DNA of 64,000 nucleotides, taken from positions 1 through 64,000 of the forward strand of contig DHVZ01000027.1 of the NCBI GenBank assembly GCA_002412925.1. Reading direction: 5' to 3'. This document shows, in pieces, positions 36,740-44,927 of this stretch (position 1 is the stretch's first letter; the number at the start of each line of letters is the position of its first letter). Made by a program: the position numbers and the translations under genes. The notes below the pieces were generated by a model, which was given only the letters and a program-made list of their open reading frames with translations, had not been told where the DNA came from and ran no database searches. Source of the DNA: Anaerolineales bacterium UBA5195. GTDB taxonomy: Bacteria > Chloroflexota > Anaerolineae > Anaerolineales > Villigracilaceae.

Positions 36740-36975
36740 AGACCCATGACTTTGCGTCGCCGGTTTTCACCGGTTTTGCGTTTCGGCAGCCGGGCGGTCC
36801 TGGTTGTTTTGTATCGCAACTGTAGACCCTCGGGCTTTGTGCCGCCAGCTTTCGCTGGCTTTGCCTTTTCGATAGTCAGGCTATCCTGGTGTTTATTATT
36901 ACACTTTAGACCCTTTGACTTTGCGTCGCCAGCTTTCGCTGGCTTTGCTTTTTCTCGAAGTGCAGCTTAATTGTT
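36740..36975. repeat. Three 84-bp tandem repeats with covarying hairpins
   Basis: AGACCC marks the start of three copies at 36740, 36824 and 36908, exactly 84 bases apart; the third is truncated. Each copy has a hairpin with loop TTTC: GCCGGT/ACCGGT in copy 1 and GCCAGC/GCTGGC in copies 2 and 3. Two base pairs therefore changed on both sides, a sign of selection for a stem. A second, weaker hairpin follows in each copy. The repeats also stay open in one frame (84 is a multiple of 3), coding RP-DFASPAFAGFAF-like repeats, but no ribosome-binding site precedes it. Confidence 0.8.
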
Positions 36976-37097
36976 GCACGAAAATCGAGGAAATTCAATC
37001 ATGCCGGGGCGGTTTTAAGATAATTGTAAGGTGGCCCGACGTAAGTATGCGAAGGCAGAAAACTTGCCCCCGGTTCAGCCAGCATCCTTGTCGAGGC

Positions 37098-38264
37098 CTA
37101 TCTCGAAATCGGCAGCGTGAACGAGAACAGGCTGCCCTGCCCCTCGCCCGCGCTTTCAGCCCGGAGTCGTCCGCCATGGGCTTCGACCAGGGCTTTTGCG
37201 ATGGTCAGTCCGATGCCTGAACCGCCGCCAGCGGCGCGTGAGCGGGATTTGTCGACGCGATAGAAACGGTCGAAGATGTGCGGCAAGCTCTCAGCCGGGA
37301 TCCCGAAACCGGTATCCCGGATGGAAATCAACACTTCGTTCCCGATTTTTGCTGCCGAAACGGTCACTTCACCGCCAGCGGGGGTATAGGCCAGGGCATT
37401 GCCGAGCAAATTTGTCAGCACCTGGGTGATGCGATCCTCATCCGCCAGCACTGGTGAAAGATCTGTGGGCAGGCTGCGGGTGAGATGGACTTGTTTTTCG
37501 TCAAATTGATGCAGCAGCCGTTTAGCTGTTGTTTCCAGCAGTACGGATAGCGCCACCGGATGAACATCCAGCCGGTAAGAACCGGCTTCAACCCGGCTGA
37601 GTTCCTGCAAATCGTCCACCAGGCGGCTGAGGCGGCTGGCTTCTGCGCGAACCTGCTCAAACGTTTCGGGCGTGGCAGGCAAGACGCCGTCGGTCAGGCC
37701 TTCCATATAGCCGCCAATCGCCGTCAACGGGGTGCGCAGTTCGTGGCTGACATCGCCGATGAGTTGGCGGCGCATCGATTCGGTCTGCTCAAGACGCTCC
37801 GCCATCCGATTGAAACGTTCGGCCAGTTGGGCAAGTTCATCGGAGCCGCTGACAGAAACACGCTCATCATAGCGGCCATCGGCAATGCGCTGCGAGGCGC
37901 TCATCATGGCGCGCAAAGGGGCTACAATCTGGCGGCTGAAAATCATGCTGACCACTGCGGCCACCAAGACAGCGGCCAGCGCAGCATAGCCCAGCGCATC
38001 GAGCACGCCTGCGCGGAAATTAGCAAATTCCTGCGCCTGGCCTAAGCCGCGCCCGGCACCGGGGCCTTGCCCCATGCCCATCATGCCTGGGCCGGGAAGA
38101 GGTGTGCCATCTGCGATGACAACAGCTTCCCGGGTCATGTGACGGTTGTAAGCGGCTGGCACCGCAAAGAAAACCGTCGATAGCAAAACCATACCTCCCA
38201 CCATCAGGACAGCTAAATATGAAAGGAAGAGCTTGGCATTAATCCGTTTGCGGAAATATTCCAT
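37098..38264 (-). CDS. Sensor histidine kinase (HAMP type)
   Basis: 388 residues from the ATG giving MEYFRKRINAK, one base after the response regulator stop; the longer frame overlaps that gene by about 155 bases and is rejected. Layout: membrane helix near residues 12-33, a short outside loop with a Met/Gly-rich stretch (GPGMMGMGQGPGAGRG), a second helix near 90-115, HAMP, H-box GDVSHELRTPLTA, and HATPase_c motifs (GNALAYTP, DTGFGIPAE, GSGIGLTIAKALV). It would phosphorylate the neighbouring regulator. The Met-rich loop could bind a metal such as copper; that is speculation from composition. Confidence 0.9.
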   Translation of the reverse strand: MEYFRKRINAKLFLSYLAVLMVGGMVLLSTVFFAVPAAYNRHMTREAVVIADGTPLPGPGMMGMGQGPGAGRGLGQAQEFANFRAGVLDALGYAALAAVLVAAVVSMIFSRQIVAPLRAMMSASQRIADGRYDERVSVSGSDELAQLAERFNRMAERLEQTESMRRQLIGDVSHELRTPLTAIGGYMEGLTDGVLPATPETFEQVRAEASRLSRLVDDLQELSRVEAGSYRLDVHPVALSVLLETTAKRLLHQFDEKQVHLTRSLPTDLSPVLADEDRITQVLTNLLGNALAYTPAGGEVTVSAAKIGNEVLISIRDTGFGIPAESLPHIFDRFYRVDKSRSRAAGGGSGIGLTIAKALVEAHGGRLRAESAGEGQGSLFSFTLPISR

Positions 38265-38265
38265 G

Positions 38266-38943
38266 CTACTCCACCTGATCCTCGAAACGGTAACCGACTC
38301 CGCGCACAGTGACGATAAAATCACCGCCCAATTTCTGGCGTACGTGGCCGAGATGCACATCCACCACCCGGATTTCGCCAAAATATGAGCCCCCCCAGAC
38401 TTTTTCGAGCAATTGCTCACGGGTCAGCACGCGCCCGCGGTTTTCGGCCAGGGCTTTGAGCAGGTCAAATTCAATCGCGGTTAATTCGACGGGCTGGTCG
38501 TCCACCGTCACGATGCGCGCTCCGGGGTCGAGGCTGACCCGTTTGAAAGCCATCACGGTCGACTCACCTGAACTTGTCCCCGCTTGCAGACGGCGCAGCG
38601 CAGCCTTGATCCGCGCAACCAGCTCCCGCGGGCTGAACGGTTTCGTGACATAGTCATCTGCCCCGACCGACAGGCCCACGATTTTATCGGTTTCCTCGGT
38701 GCGGGCGGTGAGCAGGATAACGTACACGTCTGACTCGCGGCGCAAGCGCGAAAGCAGTTCAATGCCATCCAGGCCGGGCAGCATCAGGTCGAGTACGATC
38801 AAATCGGGCTTGAAGGCTTTGGCTGCCTTCAGCCCGGAGGGGCCATCGGTTGCGGTGTAAACTTCGTAACCTTCAGGCTTAAGGTAGGCGGTGACCAGGT
38901 TGACAATTGAGGGTTCGTCGTCGATGACAAGAATTTTGGACAT
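38266..38943 (-). CDS. OmpR/PhoB-type response regulator
   Basis: 225 residues. The receiver domain has VIDDEPS (acidic pocket), LIVLDLMLPGLDG with the phospho-acceptor Asp near residue 52, and a conserved Lys in TKPFSPRELVARI. The C-terminal winged helix (ELTAIEFDLLKALAENRGRVLTREQLLEKVWG, quoted here only by its first and last motifs ELTAIEFDLL and REQLLEKVWG) is of the OmpR type. It is the first gene of a two-gene operon with the histidine kinase. Phased CTTTAC repeats upstream may be its own operator. Confidence 0.93.
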   Translation of the reverse strand: MSKILVIDDEPSIVNLVTAYLKPEGYEVYTATDGPSGLKAAKAFKPDLIVLDLMLPGLDGIELLSRLRRESDVYVILLTARTEETDKIVGLSVGADDYVTKPFSPRELVARIKAALRRLQAGTSSGESTVMAFKRVSLDPGARIVTVDDQPVELTAIEFDLLKALAENRGRVLTREQLLEKVWGGSYFGEIRVVDVHLGHVRQKLGGDFIVTVRGVGYRFEDQVE

Positions 38944-39000
38944 TTTTTGGACTTTGGCGTTAGGAGTGAGAGGTTGAACTTTGGAGGTGAGTATAGGCGC

Positions 39001-39044
39001 GCCGGGTAAAGTGTACGTGAAAGCCGGGTAAAGATTGTGTAAAG
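39001..39044. promoter_or_regulatory. Phased GTAAAG repeats, candidate operator
   Basis: GTAAAG occurs at 39006-39011, 39028-39033 and 39039-39044, and a variant GTGAAAG at 39017-39023. The ends of the AAAG cores are 12, 10 and 11 bases apart, one helical turn each. On the minus strand they read CTTTAC(A/C)C, upstream of the response regulator start. OmpR-family proteins bind direct repeats at this spacing. Confidence 0.6.
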
Positions 39045-39094
39045 TTTTGGCAGTGGAAATTTGTTCCTCTAGCCTCTTTCACGGACAAAACAAG

Positions 39095-39100
39095 TATAAT
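39095..39100 (+). promoter_or_regulatory. -10 box of a likely leaderless transcript
   Basis: TATAAT ends six bases before the ATG at 39107, so transcription should start at or next to the start codon. No ribosome-binding site is present. No good -35 box was found. Confidence 0.6.
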
Positions 39101-39106
39101 GAAAAC

Positions 39107-39877
39107 ATGCCTGAAGAGCAAATTTCCTCCCTGTCCCGACGTAAAATCGCCATGCTGATCGATGGCGATAATGCCCAGTCCAGCTTGTTGCCGCAGATGT
39201 TGGTGGAGGCTGGCAAGTATGGCATGGTCACTGTCCGACGCATCTATGGCGATTGGACCACTTCCAGTATGAACTCGTGGAAGGATGTTCTTAACTTCCA
39301 TGCCGTTCAGCCCATTCAACAATTCCGTTATACCATCGGCAAGAATGCCACCGACAGCGCCATGATCATCGATGCAATGGATATCCTGCATACCAGGGTG
39401 GTGGATGGCTTTTGCCTGGTCTCCAGCGACAGCGACTACACCCGCCTGGCCACACGCATCCGCGAAACCGGAATTTTTGTAATGGGGATCGGCGAGAAGA
39501 AAACGCCCAAGCCTTTTGTGAACGCCTGCGATGTTTTTGTTTATACTGAGAACCTGGTCACAGAGACCCGGCCCGCCAAACAACGTGTCCGCAAGCCGAC
39601 TACCACTGCCAGCAGTGGGAAAAAGAAAGAAGAAAAAGAAGAAGCCGACCCGATGCCGATGCTCGAAAAAGCTTTCGAGATGGCTGTGCAGGAAGACGGC
39701 TGGGCGCGTCTCGACCACATGGGCAATGCGCTCTACCAACTCGACCCTGGTTTCGACCCGCGCACCTACGGCCAGCGTCAACTATCGCGGCTGGTGGGCA
39801 ACCTCAAGGATTATTTTGAAATGCGCTCACAAGAAATTGATGGTTCGATGTTGTTTTACGTCAAAATGAAAGAATAA
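39107..39877 (+). CDS. NYN-domain protein with C-terminal OST-HTH/LOTUS domain
   Basis: 256 residues from the ATG behind TATAAT. Residues about 10-155 are a NYN (PIN-like, LabA/DUF88) domain: KIAMLIDGDNA, KNATDSAMIIDAMD and VSSDSDYTRLA carry the acidic residues of a metal-dependent RNase site. A charged linker with many Lys/Glu (about 168-185) leads to an OST-HTH/LOTUS domain (FEMAVQEDGWARLDHMGNAL and onward) that binds RNA or regulatory proteins. Such proteins are thought to cut or bind structured RNA; targets are not known. It is divergent from the two-component operon. Confidence 0.85.
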   Translation: MPEEQISSLSRRKIAMLIDGDNAQSSLLPQMLVEAGKYGMVTVRRIYGDWTTSSMNSWKDVLNFHAVQPIQQFRYTIGKNATDSAMIIDAMDILHTRVVDGFCLVSSDSDYTRLATRIRETGIFVMGIGEKKTPKPFVNACDVFVYTENLVTETRPAKQRVRKPTTTASSGKKKEEKEEADPMPMLEKAFEMAVQEDGWARLDHMGNALYQLDPGFDPRTYGQRQLSRLVGNLKDYFEMRSQEIDGSMLFYVKMKE

Positions 39878-39913
39878 GTTTTCGCTGAAAGTGCCTGGAT
39901 AGTGATGGTTTTA

Positions 39914-39945
39914 GCCGACTCAGACGCTTGGGTCGGCCTTTTTTT
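39914..39945 (+). terminator. Rho-independent terminator
   Basis: GCCGACTCA (39914-39922) and TGGGTCGGC (39929-39937) pair with one G-T wobble, followed by seven T. It overlaps the last codons of the convergent MFS gene. Confidence 0.85.
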
Positions 39946-41140
39946 CGGGCTGCCGCGAGAGCAGGAAGAGCCCCAGAGTGCTTGCCAGTCCGATGGATAA
40001 CCCACCCCACCAGATGGCTTGAGGGGCAATTGCGTCGTGCAGGAAGCCTCCCACCATCGGCGCCGCGGAACGCGCCACGCCCCACGTCAGCCAGTAGACG
40101 CTCATATAACGGCCGCGCAGGTCTTCGGGGGCGATGTCGGCCACGTATTTGCTCCCCGTTGGCACCAGGATCAACTCCCCAAAAGTCATGATAATCATAC
40201 TGAGCCAGAAGCCCCAGAACCCTGTCATGATTGCCACACTGCCCACCCCCAGCGCATAAAGGAGCATTCCCAGCGTGATGGCTGTCTTGGCCGGTAGTCG
40301 GCGCGTCAGCATGGTGACGGGAAACTGAACGAAAACACACATCAGCGCGTTTGTGATTGGGAGCCAACTGTACAGGTACTCAGGTAAATTGTAATAACGA
40401 TTGGCATACACCGAGAGCAGGATCCACATCATCAGCGGGGCGATCATTCCCAGCGCTACCAGGGCAACAAACCCCACAAAATTGCCATCGGCCAGCACCC
40501 GTCCATAACCGCCCAGGAAATCCTTTTTCGGGATGGCCGCCTGAGCTTCTGTTCGCTTAAGCGTCTCGCGTGAAAAAATCAGCAGCAACAAGCTGTAGGC
40601 AATCATCCCGGCTGCCGCCAGGGAAAATGCCAATGTATATGATTTCGAGACGATGAACCCGCCGATGGCCGGGCCGATGGCTACGCCCGCATTGTTGATC
40701 ATGCGCAGGATGGCAAATCCCCCGGTGCGTTTCTCCGAAGGTACCATATCGGCCATCATTGCATCGGAGCCGATGGCGTAAATGGGCATGGCCGCGCCCA
40801 TGATGGTCATTGGGATGACGAAGCCAACGTAGGTGTCCGCCTGGCTCATTAACAGGTATGCCAGCCCGTGGGCAGCCTGCGCGCCAAACATGATTAATTT
40901 ACGCCCGAAACGGTCGGCAATTGCGCCGCCGATGAAGGAGGCTGCCAGCCCGGCGGCTGAACTGACCGTAATCAACGTCGCCACTGACGAGATTGGCAGG
41001 GTCAGTGTTTTACTGATATAGATAAGCTGGAAAGGCCAGATCAGGCTTGAGCCTGCCGAACTGAGCAGAACGCCAAAAGCTACCAGCCAGAACTGGCGCG
41101 GATATTCATTGTAAGTCTTGCGGAGACGGATGAGCATCAA
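39920..41140 (-). CDS. MFS transporter, tandem copy 2
   Basis: 406 residues with about twelve membrane helices. A typical motif between helices 2 and 3, GGAIADRFGRKLIMFGA, matches the MFS consensus GxxxDRxGRR. The overall pattern resembles multidrug or sugar efflux carriers of the DHA1 group. The substrate is not readable. It follows the first MFS gene by nine bases and is similar to it along the whole length (same start MLTRLRSLYREYP-like sequence), so it is a tandem duplicate. Confidence 0.88.
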   Translation of the reverse strand: MMLIRLRKTYNEYPRQFWLVAFGVLLSSAGSSLIWPFQLIYISKTLTLPISSVATLITVSSAAGLAASFIGGAIADRFGRKLIMFGAQAAHGLAYLLMSQADTYVGFVIPMTIMGAAMPIYAIGSDAMMADMVPSEKRTGGFAILRMINNAGVAIGPAIGGFIVSKSYTLAFSLAAAGMIAYSLLLLIFSRETLKRTEAQAAIPKKDFLGGYGRVLADGNFVGFVALVALGMIAPLMMWILLSVYANRYYNLPEYLYSWLPITNALMCVFVQFPVTMLTRRLPAKTAITLGMLLYALGVGSVAIMTGFWGFWLSMIIMTFGELILVPTGSKYVADIAPEDLRGRYMSVYWLTWGVARSAAPMVGGFLHDAIAPQAIWWGGLSIGLASTLGLFLLSRQPEKKADPSV

Positions 41141-41149
41141 TTTACCAAC

Positions 41150-42391
41150 TTATGCAAGCTTGTTAGGCAACTGGCTGGTCACGAGTTTTTGCTGCTGGCG
41201 GGCCAACAAAGCCAGCCCCAGGGTGCTGGTCAGGCCGATCAGCAACCCGCCAACCCAGATGGCGCGCGGAGAGATCAAATCATTCAACCATCCGCCGATC
41301 AGGGGCGCGGCGCCGCGCGAGATGCCCCATGAGAGCCAGTAAATGCTCATATACCGCCCGCGCAATTCTGGGGGCGAGATGTTCGCCACGTAGGTGCTGG
41401 CTGTCGGGACAACGGTCAATTCTCCGAGGGTCAGGATCACCATTGCGAGCCAGAACCCCCAGAAATTGCTCATCAGCGCCACACTGCCCACACCAATGGC
41501 GTAAATGAACATCCCGGTAGCGGCAATGGGCAGGGGCCTGTGACGGCGAGTGAGGTGGGTCACGAAATACTGCACAAAAACACACATCAACGCGTTGGTA
41601 GTGGGAATCCAGCCGTAGTGGCTTTCCGGCAACCCGAAATTGGTCTTGGTGTAAACGGCCAGCAGCACCCAGACCATGCCCGGCGCGATTAACCCGCCGC
41701 TCAGGGTCAGCACAAAAGCCAGGTAGCCTTTATCGCGGAAGACCTGGGTGTAGCCACCGTCTGGTGTTTTGAGGGTCGTTTTTCCCGCCGCGATTTTCTC
41801 GGTTGTCAGGGTCAGCGTTTCGCGCGCCAGGAAGAGCATGAGCAGGCTGTAGATTGTCATCCCGCCTGCCGCGGCGTAGAAAGCATAGCTGTAAGACAGG
41901 GCGGCAATAAACCCGCCAACCGCCGGGCCGATGGCGAAACCGGCGTTGCTCATCATCCGATTGATGGCGTAGGCGTTGGTGCGCTTCTCCTGTGGGATCA
42001 GGTCTGCCAACATTGCATCGGCTCCCACCTGGTAAAGGGGATTGGCCAGCCCGGTCAGGAACATCAGGAAGGCGAAAGCTGCGTAAGTCTCGGCGCGCAT
42101 CATGAATAGATAAATCAGCCCGTTGGTGAACAGGCTGACCACCATGACGACCTTCCGTCCGACTTTATCGGCCAGCGTCCCGGCGATGAACGACGAGAAC
42201 AAGCCAGTCCCGGCATTGATGGTGATGAGTGTGACGACGGTGCTGAGTGGCAGCCCGAGTTTTTCGCTGGCATAAATCATCAAAAAGGGGCCGATCATAC
42301 TGGCCCCTGCGGTGCTGAGGAAAACGCCAAAAACCATCAGCCAGAATTGGGAAGGATACTCCCTGTAAAGTGAGCGGAGGCGGGTGAGCAT
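41150..42391 (-). CDS. MFS transporter, tandem copy 1
   Basis: 413 residues with about twelve membrane helices and the motif IAGTLADKVGRKVVMVV after helix 2. The start LTRLRSLYREYPSQFWLMVFG is mirrored in the next gene as LIRLRKTYNEYPRQFWLVAFG (both near the N-terminus), showing common origin. It is probably a drug or metabolite efflux carrier, perhaps as a pair with the neighbour. The gene starts 69 bases after the pnp stop, with a hairpin repeat in between. Confidence 0.88.
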   Translation of the reverse strand: MLTRLRSLYREYPSQFWLMVFGVFLSTAGASMIGPFLMIYASEKLGLPLSTVVTLITINAGTGLFSSFIAGTLADKVGRKVVMVVSLFTNGLIYLFMMRAETYAAFAFLMFLTGLANPLYQVGADAMLADLIPQEKRTNAYAINRMMSNAGFAIGPAVGGFIAALSYSYAFYAAAGGMTIYSLLMLFLARETLTLTTEKIAAGKTTLKTPDGGYTQVFRDKGYLAFVLTLSGGLIAPGMVWVLLAVYTKTNFGLPESHYGWIPTTNALMCVFVQYFVTHLTRRHRPLPIAATGMFIYAIGVGSVALMSNFWGFWLAMVILTLGELTVVPTASTYVANISPPELRGRYMSIYWLSWGISRGAAPLIGGWLNDLISPRAIWVGGLLIGLTSTLGLALLARQQQKLVTSQLPNKLA

Positions 42392-42418
42392 GGCGATATT
42401 TTACCTTGTTAACAATGA

Positions 42419-42443
42419 AGGGGCGACCCATTGGGTCGCCCCT
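42419..42443. repeat. GGGGCGACCC hairpin downstream of pnp
   Basis: Arms AGGGGCGACCC (42419-42429) and GGGTCGCCCCT (42433-42443), three-base loop. The same hairpin, with longer arms, lies upstream of pnp at 44881-44913. Weak T content follows on the minus strand, so it could help end the pnp message. Confidence 0.8.
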
Positions 42444-42459
42444 ATCACAAATTTTGTTT

Positions 42460-44712
42460 TTAGCGCCTGCGGTCGTTTCCGCCGCGACCGCGATCGCCGC
42501 CAGGGCGTCCATTGCGATCACCGCCGGGCCGTCCGCCACGGTCACCGCCGGGGCGTGGGCCGCTCTTCCGGGCGTCGCGTTCCTGGGCCTCTTCCAGTGT
42601 CCAGCCTTCGAGCACGGCCTGGCGCGAGAGGCGGATTTTGCCGGTCGGGTCGATCCCGGTCACCATGACAGTGATTTCATCGCCCATGTTGACAATATCT
42701 TCGACCTTGTTGACGCGTTCGCTGTCAAGCTGCGAGATGTGGACGAGACCATCCATGCCGGGCACGATTTCGACGAAGGCGCCGAAATCCACGATGCGCA
42801 CGACCTTGCCGGTGTAGATCCGGCCTAATTCGGCTGTCTCGCCGAGTGCTTCGACGCGCTGGCGGGCGATTTCGCCGCCCACGCCATCGGTGGAAGCGAT
42901 ATAGACGGTGCCGTCTTCCTGGACGTCGATCTTGACCTTGGTTTCTTCCTGTAAAGCGCGGATATTCTTGCCGCCTGGCCCGATCAGCGCGCCGATTTTA
43001 TCCACCGGGATTTTGACGGTGATGATACGCGGTGCGTGCGGTTTCAATTCCGCGCGTGATTGGGGAATAACTTCCAGCATCTTTCCCAGAATGAACAACC
43101 GCGCTTCGTGCGCCTGGGCGAGGGCTTCCTTCATCATCTCGGTGCTCAGTCCGCTGATCTTGATATCCATCTGCAAGGCGGTGATGCCGTCTTTTGTCCC
43201 GGCGACTTTGAAATCCATATCGCCCAGGTGGTCTTCGGTGCCCTGGATATCGGTCAGGATTTTATAGCGGCCGGTCGGGTCGGTGACGAGACCCATGGCT
43301 ACACCGGCCACTGGGGCCTTGATCGGCACGCCGGCATCCATCAGCGCCAGGGTTGAGCCGCAGACCGAAGCCATCGACGAGGAGCCATTGGAGGCCAGCA
43401 CTTCAGAGACCAGGCGCAGGGTGTAGGGAAAGGTTTCTTCGTTCGGGATGACTGGTTCAAGGGCGCGTTCAGCCAGGGCGCCATGCCCGATTTCGCGGCG
43501 GGATTGCCCGCGCAAGGGTTTGACTTCTCCGGTTGAGAAGGGCGGGAAGTTGTAATGGTGCAGATAGCGCTTGGTATCGATCGGGCTGAGGTTATCCAGT
43601 TCCTGGGCTTCGCCGAGCGTCCCAAGCGTGGCCAGGGTCAGCACCTGGGTCTCGCCGCGGGTGAATAGGCCTGAGCCATGGACGCGCGGTGAAATATCCA
43701 CCTCGCACCAGATCGGGCGGATTTCGGTGGGCGTGCGGCCATCGGGGCGTTTGCCCGTGCCCAGGATGCGCTCGCGCACCACAGCGGCTTCGGCGTCGCT
43801 GAAAGCTGATTTAACATCTTTGGCCGACGGGTACTCCGCCGCATTTGCGCCAGCGGCTACGGTCGCCAGTTCGCCCAGGATTTCTTCTTGTAGTTTACCC
43901 ATCCCGTCATAAAATTCAGACTTGGAGAGCGGTTTATCGAGCAGTTCGTTCATCGGACCACTGACACGCGCAAAGACTTTTTTATTGATCTCGTCGGCAG
44001 CCTTTTCGAAGGTGGCTTCACGCTTGGGCTTGCCGATTTCAGCCTGCATCTTGAGTTGCGCGTCGATCAGCGGTTGGATGGACTTGTGGCCCAGTTCCAA
44101 CGCGGCGACCATGACATCTTCGGGGACTTCGTCCGCGCCGCATTCGACCATCAGGATGGCGTCACGCGTCCCGGCCAAACGCAGGTCGAGGTCAGATTTC
44201 TCGGTTTCTGCAAAGGTCGGGTTGATCACAAATTCGCCATTGACACGGCCCACGCGCACAGCGCCGACCGGGCCGTTCCAGGGGATATCTGAGATCATGA
44301 TCGCGGCCGAAGCAGCATTGATCGCCAGGACGTCGAGCGGGTTGATGCCATCTGCTGAGATCGAAAACATCATCACCTGCACTTCGTTGCGCATGCCGTG
44401 CGCGAAGAGCGGGCGCAGGGGGCGGTCGGTCAGGCGGGCGGTGAGAATGGCCTCGGTGGACGGGCGTCCTTCGCGGCGGAAGAACGAACCGGGGATTTTA
44501 CCGGTGGCATACAGCCGCTCTTCATATTCCACAGAAAGCGGGAAGAAGTCGATCCCTTCGCGTACGCCGCCCATGGTGGCAGCCGCGAAAACGACGGAAT
44601 CGTCGAGGGCGATGGTGACAGCGCCGCCAGCCTGGTGGGCCAGCTTGCCGGTTTCAAACGTAACGGTGCGCGTCCCAACCGTGGCTGAGTAGCGTTTTAC
44701 TTCTGGTTTCAT
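42460..44712 (-). CDS. pnp: Polyribonucleotide nucleotidyltransferase
   Basis: 750 residues, somewhat longer than usual. Order: RNase PH domain 1, helical linker, RNase PH domain 2 (GQSRREIGHGALAERAL), KH domain (GALIGPGGKNIRALQEET), S1 domain (GKVVRIVDFGAFVEIVPGMDGLVHISQL) with each motif shortened here. The C-terminal tail of about 35 residues is made of GGRPGGDRNG-type repeats rich in Gly, Arg and Asp. It degrades RNA from the 3' end by phosphorolysis and can add tails. The start follows AGGAGAC. The leader is strongly structured, as in other autoregulated pnp genes. Confidence 0.95.
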   Translation of the reverse strand: MKPEVKRYSATVGTRTVTFETGKLAHQAGGAVTIALDDSVVFAAATMGGVREGIDFFPLSVEYEERLYATGKIPGSFFRREGRPSTEAILTARLTDRPLRPLFAHGMRNEVQVMMFSISADGINPLDVLAINAASAAIMISDIPWNGPVGAVRVGRVNGEFVINPTFAETEKSDLDLRLAGTRDAILMVECGADEVPEDVMVAALELGHKSIQPLIDAQLKMQAEIGKPKREATFEKAADEINKKVFARVSGPMNELLDKPLSKSEFYDGMGKLQEEILGELATVAAGANAAEYPSAKDVKSAFSDAEAAVVRERILGTGKRPDGRTPTEIRPIWCEVDISPRVHGSGLFTRGETQVLTLATLGTLGEAQELDNLSPIDTKRYLHHYNFPPFSTGEVKPLRGQSRREIGHGALAERALEPVIPNEETFPYTLRLVSEVLASNGSSSMASVCGSTLALMDAGVPIKAPVAGVAMGLVTDPTGRYKILTDIQGTEDHLGDMDFKVAGTKDGITALQMDIKISGLSTEMMKEALAQAHEARLFILGKMLEVIPQSRAELKPHAPRIITVKIPVDKIGALIGPGGKNIRALQEETKVKIDVQEDGTVYIASTDGVGGEIARQRVEALGETAELGRIYTGKVVRIVDFGAFVEIVPGMDGLVHISQLDSERVNKVEDIVNMGDEITVMVTGIDPTGKIRLSRQAVLEGWTLEEAQERDARKSGPRPGGDRGGRPGGDRNGRPGGDRGRGGNDRRR

Positions 44713-44755
44713 AAATTGTCTCCTGTTGTCTGGAGTCCGATGACACAGCCATCGC

Positions 44756-44775
44756 GCAAAGTCCGGAGACTTTGC
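44756..44775 (-). promoter_or_regulatory. Hairpin in pnp leader
   Basis: Perfect 8-base arms GCAAAGTC and GACTTTGC around a four-base loop, about 45-65 bases before the pnp start. With the GGGGCGACCC hairpin at 44881-44913 it gives the leader two strong stems, which may be cleavage or binding sites for control. Confidence 0.55.
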
Positions 44776-44880
44776 ACTCCGTTTATTTTCCCACCTGATC
44801 AGGGACTGAGGGATGCTTACAACGGATTCCGTTGAAGGTTGCCAGCATCTTTCAATTCCTGAGGGCGGGCGCGGGTAAAG

Positions 44881-44913
44881 GTAGGGGCGACCCAGTCTTG
44901 GGGTCGCCCCTAC
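44881..44913. repeat. GTAGGGGCGACCC hairpin between rpsO and pnp
   Basis: Perfect 13-base arms with a seven-base loop. It is a second copy of the hairpin found after pnp. It lies 15 bases after the rpsO stop and could separate rpsO and pnp messages or act as an RNase site. Confidence 0.85.
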
Positions 44914-44927
44914 AGAACAAACTTGGG

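Larger units (their letters stand above)
36634..37097. other. 464-bp intergenic region
   Basis: It holds the possible terminator at 36639-36680 and the 84-bp repeats. The remaining part (36976-37097) shows nothing recognisable. It separates the hydroxylase operon (plus strand) from the two-component operon (minus strand), so it is a convergent region with no need for promoters. Confidence 0.6.

Noticed and set aside
36746..36970. Open frame through the 84-bp repeats
   Set aside because: No ribosome-binding site; differences between copies preserve the hairpin better than the protein. Reported as a repeat instead.
38265..38420. Longer N-terminus of the histidine kinase
   Set aside because: It overlaps the response regulator in another frame; the ATG at 38264 directly after its stop gives a normal first membrane helix.
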